10,804 nt of DNA from Candidatus Nealsonbacteria bacterium RIFCSPLOWO2_01_FULL_38_120 (GTDB lineage Bacteria; Patescibacteriota; Minisyncoccia; Minisyncoccales; GWA2-38-27), in contig MHMF01000013.1 in the NCBI GenBank assembly GCA_001821475.1, forward strand, positions 1 to 10,804, in the 5' to 3' direction. The notes under the pieces were generated by a model. That model made no database searches. It was not told where the DNA came from and worked only from the letters and a program-made list of their open reading frames with translations. The position numbers and the translations under genes are program-made. Every line of letters starts with the position of its first letter. Position 1 is the stretch's first letter. This document shows positions 5,588 to 10,701 of the stretch, in pieces.

Positions 5588-6139
5588 ATGAGGAATCTTT
5601 CTCCAACTAAACAAAAAATATTATTGCTATTGTCGGCTGGTTTGGGTTTATATTTTTCTTCTTACGCGCCCCAAAGACAGTGGAGGATGTTAAAAAGCGC
5701 TTCTATAGAATGGAAAAAAATAAACGAAGGGGAGCTAAGGAAAAGTATAAACGAACTTTATCAGACAAAACTAATTAAAAAAGAGGAAAACGCAGATGGT
5801 TCCATAACAATAATTCTTACGGAGAAAGGAAAAAACAGAGCTCTTACTTATGATTTTGACAATATAAAAATAGATAAACAAAATTGGGATGGAAAGTGGA
5901 GGTTGGTTATATTTGATGTTCCAGAATATAAAAGAAGCGGAAGAGATGACTTAAGGGAAAAATTAAAAGAATTGGGTTTTTATGAGCTACAGAAGAGTGT
6001 TTGGATTTGTCCTTATAATTGCAAGAACCAAATAGATTTTATAATAGAACTTTTTGGGTTAAGAGAATATGTGAGATTTGCGGTTGTTGATTCAATAGAC
6101 AATGAATTACATTTAAAAAAGATATTTAATCTTTTATAG
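5588..6139 (+). CDS. PaaX-like regulator: winged helix plus Cas2-like domain
   Basis: A 183-residue two-domain protein. Residues 1 to about 100 look like a winged-helix DNA-binding domain (SPTKQKILLLLSAGLGLYF, then ELRKSINELYQTKLIKKEE, and a wing ending ILTEKGKNRALTY). Residues about 105-183 (WDGKWRLVIFDVPEYKR, LREKLKELGFYELQKSVWI, CPYNCKNQIDFI) form the ferredoxin-like Cas2-type fold seen at the C-terminus of PaaX regulators. Such proteins are common in CPR genomes and are often labelled Cas2, but there is no CRISPR array here. PaaX proteins are transcriptional repressors binding inverted repeats, so a DNA-binding regulator is the likeliest role; nuclease activity is unproven. The gene is AT-rich (about 31% GC over 5701-6000 by hand count), lower than its neighbours, and lies between two copies of one palindrome. 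Confidence 0.75.
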   Translation: MRNLSPTKQKILLLLSAGLGLYFSSYAPQRQWRMLKSASIEWKKINEGELRKSINELYQTKLIKKEENADGSITIILTEKGKNRALTYDFDNIKIDKQNWDGKWRLVIFDVPEYKRSGRDDLREKLKELGFYELQKSVWICPYNCKNQIDFIIELFGLREYVRFAVVDSIDNELHLKKIFNLL

Positions 6140-6162
6140 ATATAGAAAATGTTTGGTTGATA

Positions 6163-6210
6163 TTTATCGTCAATTAAAAACCACGATCGTGGTTTTTAAT
6201 TGACGATAAA
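6163..6210. repeat. Perfect palindrome, copy 2, downstream of the PaaX/Cas2-like gene
   Basis: A perfect 48-base dyad centred at 6186/6187. Its inner 46 bases (6164-6209) are identical to copy 1. It begins 24 bases after the PaaX-like stop codon, and the CCACGATCGTGG stem plus TTTTT could terminate that transcript. The exact conservation over the full outer arms, not only the stem, suggests a recently duplicated element or a constrained protein-binding site. Confidence 0.9.
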
Positions 6211-6234
6211 CTAATGGTTATGTTTTTGTGTTTG

Positions 6235-6263
6235 TTGCCTTGAATGTTTATTTCTTGTATAAT
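6235..6263 (+). promoter_or_regulatory. Probable promoter of the glycosyltransferase-galT-tpiA unit
   Basis: TTGCCT (6235-6240), a 17-base spacer and a perfect TATAAT (6258-6263). Transcription would start near 6270 and leave a leader of about 140 bases before the glycosyltransferase start, most of which can fold. Confidence 0.6.
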
Positions 6264-6314
6264 AAAAAAAGAATTCAGATTAACTATAAACTAAAAATTA
6301 CTAACCAAGAACTA

Positions 6315-6403
6315 TCCTGATTTTTCCGCGGAGGAAAAGATTGAGGTCAGATAGATTGCGACTTTTGTCAGAGATACTCGGTTTCGCCACAGCGAAATCA
6401 GGA
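6315..6403 (+). promoter_or_regulatory. Structured 5' leader able to hide the glycosyltransferase ribosome-binding site
   Basis: TCCTGATTT (6315-6323) is the exact reverse complement of AAATCAGGA (6395-6403), and the latter contains the Shine-Dalgarno AGGA (6400-6403) nine bases before the ATG at 6413. With a three-base bulge the pairing can extend through CGC (6327-6329) with GCG (6392-6394). Two local hairpins compete with this helix: TTTTCC/GGAAAA (6322-6327 with 6333-6338) and TTTCGC/GCGAAA around CACA (6382-6397). Mutually exclusive folds of this kind are characteristic of translational switches. I do not recognise a known riboswitch class. Confidence 0.45.
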
Positions 6404-6412
6404 CTAAATAAT

Positions 6413-7132
6413 ATGTATTTGTCTATTATTATTCCGGCATATAATGAGGAAAAAAGAATAGCCAGAACTTTGAAGGATATAGATGAGTATTTGAAAACGA
6501 AAACATACGATTATGAAATTATTGTTGTAAGCGATGGCTCAAGAGACAAGACGGCTGATATTGTAAAAGGGCTACAAGCGGAGGTGGCGAATTTGAGGTT
6601 GATAGACAATAAAGAAAATCATGGAAAAGGTTTTGTAGTTAGGCAGGGTTTGTTGGATGCAAAAGGGGATTACAGATTGTTCACTGACGCTGATAATTCT
6701 ACCGCGATAGACCAAGCGGAAGAACTTCTACCCTATTTTGAACAGGGCTACGATGTCGTCATTGGCTCAAGAGATATAAAAGGCGCTGTTTTAGCAAATC
6801 CCCAGCCGTGGCATAGGAGAATGCTGGGCGAGATTTTTAATTTATTCGTCCAAATTATCGTCGGGCTTTGGGGAATTTGGGACAGCCAGTGCGGATTTAA
6901 AATTATTACGGCTAACGCGGCTCAGGATATTTTATCGCGATGCAAAATTGACCGCTGGGCTTTTGACCCGGAGATTTTGATTATCGCTAAAAAATTGGGC
7001 TATAAAATTAAAGAAGCGCCGGTTGTCTGGGCTAATGACATTGAAAGCAAAGTGAAATTTAAAGGAATGGTGAAAATGGGATTAGATCTGTTAAAAATAA
7101 GGTGGAATCTTATAACAAAAAAATATGGCTAA
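6413..7132 (+). CDS. Family 2 glycosyltransferase, dolichyl/polyprenyl-phosphate sugar synthase-like
   Basis: A 239-residue GT-A fold transferase expected to move a sugar from a nucleotide donor to a lipid phosphate at the inner face of the membrane. The ATG at 6413 gives MYLSIIIPAYNEEKRI, the standard GT2 beginning, and has AGGA upstream. An ATG or other start further upstream would translate leader sequence. Motifs in order are IIPAYNEE (residues 5-12), VVSDGSRDKT, the DADNST metal-binding DxD-type motif, VIGSRD, and DSQCGFK, the last characteristic of Alg5/DPM1-type enzymes. No transmembrane helices of the long DPM class are evident, although a hydrophobic patch (FNLFVQIIVGLWGIW) may contact membrane. 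It overlaps galT by eight bases. The exact sugar and acceptor cannot be read from the sequence. Confidence 0.85.
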   Translation: MYLSIIIPAYNEEKRIARTLKDIDEYLKTKTYDYEIIVVSDGSRDKTADIVKGLQAEVANLRLIDNKENHGKGFVVRQGLLDAKGDYRLFTDADNSTAIDQAEELLPYFEQGYDVVIGSRDIKGAVLANPQPWHRRMLGEIFNLFVQIIVGLWGIWDSQCGFKIITANAAQDILSRCKIDRWAFDPEILIIAKKLGYKIKEAPVVWANDIESKVKFKGMVKMGLDLLKIRWNLITKKYG

Positions 7133-8168
7133 AGTTCCAAAAAATTTAAAATTTCCATCAGAGCTGAGGTTGGATCTTGTAAGCCAGGATTGGGTGGTTA
7201 TCGCTACGGGCAGGGCAAGAAGACCTGAAACATTTAAGCAAGAGAAAAAAGTTCTCCAGGGCGCATTTGAAGAAAACTGTCCGTTTTGCCAGATTCAGGG
7301 TCAGGAGAATCCGGCGCTTATTTTTGTTAGAGGTAGATATTTTCCTTTTAAGAGCTGGCAGGAGATTCCTGAAAATTGGACATTAATGGTAATTCCGAAT
7401 AAATATCCCGCATTTTTGCCGAGCCCTGACTTAAATGAAACAGAAGAAGGCGGGATATATAAAAAAATGAATGCGGTTGGATTCCATGAAGTGGTTATCA
7501 CCCGGGACCACAGAAAACAAATGGCGCTGTTTTCATTGGGGGAAATAAAAGAAGTTTTTGACGCTTATCAGGAAAGATATTTATGCTTGATGAAGGAAAA
7601 ATTCGTAAATCATATTTCTATTTTCCATAATCACGGCAGAGAAGTGGGGGCGTCTATCGCCCATCCTCATTCCCAGATAATAACAACCCCGCTTATTGAT
7701 GTTGATTTAAGGGGGTCAATTCTAAGGGCCAAAGAATATTTTGAAAAAGAAAAAGATTGCATTTATTGCCGGATGAACAGCTGGGAAATTAAAAATAGGG
7801 AAAGAGTTGTTTTTGAAAATAAAGAATTTATGGCGGTCTGTCCCTTTGCTTCAAAAATGGCGTTTCAGGTTATCATTTCCCCCAAAAAACATCTTTCCAT
7901 GTTTGAGGAGATAACGGAAGAGGAAAAATTACAGTTAGCCGAGGCATTTCAAATAATCTTGGGGAAGATTTACAAAGGACTGAACGACCCGCCATACAAT
8001 TTTTATCTCCACAGCGCGCCTTGCGACGGCAAAGACCACAGTTATTATCATTGGCACTGGACTATTTTGCCCAAGACATCAATTTGGGCTGGTTTTGAGA
8101 TAGGCGCCAGAATGGAAATTTCCACTATTGAGCCGGAGAGAGCGGCAGAGTATTTAAGAGAGCAATAA
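7125..8168 (+). CDS. galT: Galactose-1-phosphate uridylyltransferase family protein (short form)
   Basis: HIT-superfamily nucleotidyltransferase exchanging UMP (or AMP in related enzymes) between a nucleotide sugar and a sugar 1-phosphate through a histidine intermediate. Zinc ligands are suggested by CPFC (about residues 53-56), the H of TRDH, and the HPH region. The nucleophile motif is ASIAHPHSQII, with the second histidine of HPH as catalytic residue. A second cysteine pair (CIYC) begins the C-terminal half, which ends with YYHWHWTILP, AGFEIGARMEIS and EPERAAEYLR, all typical of the bacterial/archaeal short GalT family. HPHSQ where the E. coli-type enzyme has HPHGQ places it nearer GalT/ADP-glucose-phosphorylase-like members, so the true substrate could be another sugar 1-phosphate. 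The length of 347 aa is normal. It starts inside the glycosyltransferase gene, so the two are probably translationally coupled. Confidence 0.85.
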   Translation: MAKVPKNLKFPSELRLDLVSQDWVVIATGRARRPETFKQEKKVLQGAFEENCPFCQIQGQENPALIFVRGRYFPFKSWQEIPENWTLMVIPNKYPAFLPSPDLNETEEGGIYKKMNAVGFHEVVITRDHRKQMALFSLGEIKEVFDAYQERYLCLMKEKFVNHISIFHNHGREVGASIAHPHSQIITTPLIDVDLRGSILRAKEYFEKEKDCIYCRMNSWEIKNRERVVFENKEFMAVCPFASKMAFQVIISPKKHLSMFEEITEEEKLQLAEAFQIILGKIYKGLNDPPYNFYLHSAPCDGKDHSYYHWHWTILPKTSIWAGFEIGARMEISTIEPERAAEYLREQ

Positions 8169-8210
8169 GTTGTGTGCCTAAAGTTGTGTGCCTATCTGGT
8201 AGGCACACAA
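8167..8210 (+). repeat. Tandem 14-base duplication and hairpin between galT and tpiA
   Basis: AAGTTGTGTGCCTA occurs twice in direct tandem (8167-8180 and 8181-8194); the first copy begins in the galT stop codon. TTGTGTGCCTA of the second copy pairs perfectly (11 bp) with TAGGCACACAA at 8200-8210 around loop TCTGG. The first copy could pair with the same 3' strand, giving two mutually exclusive hairpins. No T-tract follows, so a processing or stability structure is likelier than a terminator. tpiA starts 20 bases later. Confidence 0.75.
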
Positions 8211-8230
8211 GTAATAATTTAGCAAGAAGT

Positions 8231-8998
8231 ATGAAAAATTTAATTGTAGCCAATTGGAAGTGCAACCCAACAACATTAAAGGAGGCGAAACAGCTTTTTG
8301 ATTCAATAAAAAAAAGCGCGAAAAATATTAAAAAATCAGAGGTGGTTCTGTGTCCGCCTTTTGTATTTCTAAAGGAGTTGAGCTTTTTTAAAAAAGGGAG
8401 CTTAGTTTTTTTTAAATTAGGGGCTCAAAATTGTTTTTGGGAAAAATTTGGCGCTTATACCGGCGAGATATCTTTGCCAATGCTTCGGGATTTGGGCTGC
8501 GAATATGTTATTGTGGGCCATTCGGAAAGGCGAAAATATTTTGGCGAGACAAATGAAATTGTAAATAAAAAATTAAAGGCGATAATTGACGCAAAACTAA
8601 CAGCTATTTTATGTGTAGGCGAAACGCAGGAACAGAGAAATAACGGAGAAACGGAAAAAGTTTTGAAAGAGCAGATAATAAAAGCCATAAAGAATATTTC
8701 ATGTTCCAAGTTTCATGTTTCAAATGTTTGTATCGCGTACGAGCCTGTTTGGGCAATTGGAACTAATAATCCTTGCGACCACGAAGAGGCTCAGAAAATG
8801 GGATTGCTAATCAGAAAAATTATTTCTGAAATTTACAGCAGACCTGTTTCCCAGAAATTCCGCCTTATTTACGGCGGGAGTGTGAAGGGCGATAACGCGG
8901 CCGGGTATATAAAAGAAGCCGGATTAAACGGGCTTTTAGTCGGAGGAGCTTCTTTAGACCCTAAAGAATTTTTAGGCACAATAAAGTCAATTGAATAA
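8231..8998 (+). CDS. tpiA: Triosephosphate isomerase
   Basis: Interconverts dihydroxyacetone phosphate and glyceraldehyde 3-phosphate in glycolysis. The ATG at 8231 gives MKNLIVANWKCNP, the canonical start, and removes 19 codons that would be read from the hairpin spacer. Catalytic residues are all visible: N8 and K10 (ANWK), H97 (VGHSERR) and E171 (AYEPVW), with phosphate-binding YGGSV (about 214-218) and LLVGGASLD (235-243). The length of 255 aa is normal. Loop 6 reads WAIGTNNP where most enzymes have WAIGTGKT. Just before the catalytic glutamate, residues about 156-166 are encoded by an imperfect 14-base tandem repeat (8697-8724). It lies downstream of galT and is probably in the same transcript. 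Confidence 0.96.
   Translation: MKNLIVANWKCNPTTLKEAKQLFDSIKKSAKNIKKSEVVLCPPFVFLKELSFFKKGSLVFFKLGAQNCFWEKFGAYTGEISLPMLRDLGCEYVIVGHSERRKYFGETNEIVNKKLKAIIDAKLTAILCVGETQEQRNNGETEKVLKEQIIKAIKNISCSKFHVSNVCIAYEPVWAIGTNNPCDHEEAQKMGLLIRKIISEIYSRPVSQKFRLIYGGSVKGDNAAGYIKEAGLNGLLVGGASLDPKEFLGTIKSIE
8697..8724 (+). repeat. Imperfect 14-base tandem repeat inside tpiA
   Basis: TTTCATGTTCCAAG (8697-8710) is followed directly by TTTCATGTTTCAAA (8711-8724), 12 of 14 bases alike. Because 14 is not a multiple of three, the copies are read in different frames and encode different residues. It falls in the variable segment before the AYEPVW strand, where extra length is tolerated. Confidence 0.7.
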
Positions 8999-9014
8999 TT
9001 GTCTTTGGGGCGAT

Positions 9015-9043
9015 TTCACAGGGCGGTTGATTTTTGGTATAAT
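9015..9043 (+). promoter_or_regulatory. Promoter of the FtsA-like gene, extended -10
   Basis: TTCACA (9015-9020, five of six to consensus), a 17-base spacer and TATAAT (9038-9043) preceded by TGG, making a TGn extended -10. This is the best promoter in the window. The expected start near 9050 is almost exactly the left end of the inverted-repeat element, so the whole element would be transcribed as a leader of about 240 bases. Confidence 0.7.
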
Positions 9044-9051
9044 CAATTACA

Positions 9052-9283
9052 TTGAATTACGAAATGCTTTCTTGGTTTTCTTCTTCAAATTTCAGAACGA
9101 AAATTCGATAGAATTATGAGGCATATGCAAAATAATTGTATTTAATATAATTTCTCGCTCATTCGGGATAAGCGAAAATGTGTTTTCGTTTATTCCTCTC
9201 TCTTCGTAGTTATATTAAATTTGCGGCTAAAATTTGGAGAAAATACCTGAAAATCTTTTTTTATCTGGCATTTCGTAATTTAA
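9052..9283. repeat. 232-base imperfect inverted-repeat element (MITE-like or structured leader)
   Basis: The ends are TTGAATTACGAAATGC (9052-9067) and GCATTTCGTAATTTAA (9268-9283), inverted copies differing at one base. The arms stay related inward: a segment like TCTCCAAATTT...ATATAACT in the right arm has a degenerate counterpart in the left arm (TTCTTCAAATTTCAG...ATTCGATAG). The centre has a local hairpin, ATAAGCGAAAA with TTTTCGTTTAT (about 9169-9194). The right arm, inverted, is about 80% alike to 10702-10780 by eye. No transposase and no clear target duplication are visible. It could be a non-autonomous mobile element that now serves as the leader of the FtsA-like gene. Confidence 0.7.
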
Positions 9284-9291
9284 AGAAATAA
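9178..9291 (+). CDS. Possible 37-residue leader ORF overlapping the FtsA-like start
   Basis: An ATG at 9178 opens a basic 37-residue frame (MCFRLFLSLRSYIKF..., ending AFRNLKK). Its stop TAA (9289-9291) shares its last base with the ATG of the FtsA-like gene (TAATG), the arrangement used for translational coupling. A related frame exists in the copy at 10702-10792 on the minus strand (17 of 24 residues alike). However, 8 of the 10 base differences across those codons fall at first or second positions, which argues against selection on the peptide. No convincing Shine-Dalgarno sequence is present. It is probably an incidental open frame in the repeat. Confidence 0.2.
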   Translation: MCFRLFLSLRSYIKFAAKIWRKYLKIFFYLAFRNLKK

Positions 9292-10496
9292 TGGTTTTCG
9301 ATTTTTTAAGAAATAGAAAGGAACGGAATTTTTTTTGGGTTTTAGATATTGGGACAGAAGCGATAAAGACCTTGATTTGCAAAAAAGAAGAGAACAGGAT
9401 TATTATTCTTGGAGCGGACCTTCAATATTTTGACGACCATACTTTTTTTGGCGGTCAGGACTCTGCTGAAGTTATTTTGAAAAAGGCAATTTTAAAATCC
9501 ATTGAAGGGGCGCTCCAGAGATTTTCTATCGCTTCAAAAAATAAAGCAGGGGATCATTGGAAAAAATGGCCGATTTTTCTTGGCTTGCCGTCGGATATCC
9601 TTAAAGCGAGAATATTTCGCTATTTATTTGAAAAGCAAAATCCGAAAGAAAAAATTTCCAAGTCAGAGGATCAGCTAATCCGCAAAAAATGCTTTGAAGC
9701 GGCTAAAGATGAAATTTCCGCCAAGTTCACTGAAGAAACTGGAATTTTAGCAAAAGATATTCGTTGGCTTCGGCTTGGAATATCGGAGCGAAAAATTGAA
9801 GGCTATCAAGCGTCGGATATTATCGGGCTTAGCGGAAAAGAATTAAGTTTTAAAGTTCTCGCTGTTTTTTTAGGGGAAAGTTATCTTAGAAACATTGAAA
9901 GAATTTTAATGGGGATTGGCTTGAAAATTTCAAAAATAGCCCATATATCTGAAAATTTGTTTTCCTTGCAAGACATAGAAATGTTAGACAATATCGTATT
10001 TGACGCAGGGGGAGACATTGTTCAATTTTTCTTGTTCAAAAATGGAGAATTAGAAACAATAAATGAATTTAAAATCGGGGGAAGAATTTTTTCTCAGAAA
10101 CTTTCGGATGTTCTCGGCGTGAGTGAAGAACTTGCCAGGAACTTAAAAGAAAAATATTCAAACAATGGGCTAAACAGTCGGGCGTCTGAAAGAATAAAAG
10201 AAATTTTCGGGATAGAAAAAGGATATTGGAAGGAAAATTTAAATTCCGGTCTTAAAAATATGGACTGGGAAGGATTATTTCCGGCCAATGTCTTTATTTT
10301 CGGAGGAGGAGGCAAAATTCCGGAAATTAAAGATATCTTGTCTGATGTTTTTAATCAGCCGTTCGGCAAATCAAAAATTATTTATCCGAAAGATTTGAGC
10401 GGATTTGAATGCTATGCTAAAATTTTAGATAATCCGCAATACACGCCTTCTTTATTGATTGCGAATTCAATTTTCAATAAATTATCAATTTTTTAA
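9291..10496 (+). CDS. FtsA-like actin-fold protein (FtsA/PilM superfamily)
   Basis: A 401-residue cytoplasmic actin-superfamily protein. Phosphate-1 motif VLDIGTEAIKTLI lies at residues 17-29, phosphate-2 NIVFDAGGDIVQFF at 234-247, GG at 263-264, and the adenosine motif VFIFGGGGKIPEI at 334-346. The stretch at about 140-217 (IGLSGKELSFKVLAVF, then NIERILMGIGLKISKI) matches the FtsA-type 1C subdomain in place of actin 1B. IGGRIFSQKLSDVLGVSEELA resembles the GG-x3-T-x-D-I-A region of FtsA/PilM. The length suits FtsA more than PilM (about 350). The last 17 residues (TPSLLIANSIFNKLSIF) could be an amphipathic membrane-targeting helix, as in FtsA. No ftsZ or pilus genes are adjacent, so the role (divisome anchor or pilus-type assembly) is open. 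It has its own promoter and a long repeat-containing leader. Confidence 0.75.
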   Translation: MVFDFLRNRKERNFFWVLDIGTEAIKTLICKKEENRIIILGADLQYFDDHTFFGGQDSAEVILKKAILKSIEGALQRFSIASKNKAGDHWKKWPIFLGLPSDILKARIFRYLFEKQNPKEKISKSEDQLIRKKCFEAAKDEISAKFTEETGILAKDIRWLRLGISERKIEGYQASDIIGLSGKELSFKVLAVFLGESYLRNIERILMGIGLKISKIAHISENLFSLQDIEMLDNIVFDAGGDIVQFFLFKNGELETINEFKIGGRIFSQKLSDVLGVSEELARNLKEKYSNNGLNSRASERIKEIFGIEKGYWKENLNSGLKNMDWEGLFPANVFIFGGGGKIPEIKDILSDVFNQPFGKSKIIYPKDLSGFECYAKILDNPQYTPSLLIANSIFNKLSIF

Positions 10497-10562
10497 TTTT
10501 TCAATTATCAAACTGATTGAGCGGTAACTTAAAATTATATCGCGCAGAACTTGTTGCAAGTA

Positions 10563-10606
10563 GGTCTGTTAGAAAAATCCGCGATCGCGGGTTTTTCTAA
10601 CCGACC
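10563..10606. terminator. Bidirectional intrinsic-terminator-like dyad after the FtsA-like gene
   Basis: A 44-base dyad centred at 10584/10585. Of 22 pairs, one is mismatched and one is T-G. The core CCGCGATCGCGG is flanked by AAAAAT on the left and GTTTTTCT on the right, so it can act as a rho-independent terminator in both directions. It lies 67 bases after the stop codon of the FtsA-like gene. The left half and centre are identical to those of the dyad at 4494-4535. Confidence 0.75.
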
Positions 10607-10701
10607 AATTTATCGTTGAAAATTTAATGAAAATTGTCCGTCTGCAATGTCTTGGGCGCAGCCAATGCGGGCAGGATAATTGTAAATTGATAATATATAC
10701 T
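10607..10701. other. Spacer between terminator and terminal repeat, no gene
   Basis: No credible gene is present. Bases about 10637-10675 (around CTTGGGCGCAGCCAATGCGG) are markedly more GC-rich than the surrounding AT-rich spacer and contain a small TTGG/CCAA stem. Bases 10691-10701 are a TA-rich, -10-like run (TATACT at 10696-10701) directly before the repeat. Confidence 0.4.

Noticed and set aside
5452..6210. CRISPR array next to a Cas2-like gene
   Set aside because: The repeated 46-mer occurs only twice, about 710 bases apart with a gene between; there are no short regular repeats with spacers, and no cas1. The Cas2-like part is the C-terminal domain of a PaaX-type protein.
8184..8210. 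Rho-independent terminator after galT
   Set aside because: The stem is perfect but not followed by a T-run (GTAATAATTT), and tpiA starts 20 bases later with no new promoter visible.
9052..9283. A complete insertion sequence
   Set aside because: Too short for a transposase gene, no catalytic motifs, and no target-site duplication visible at the ends.
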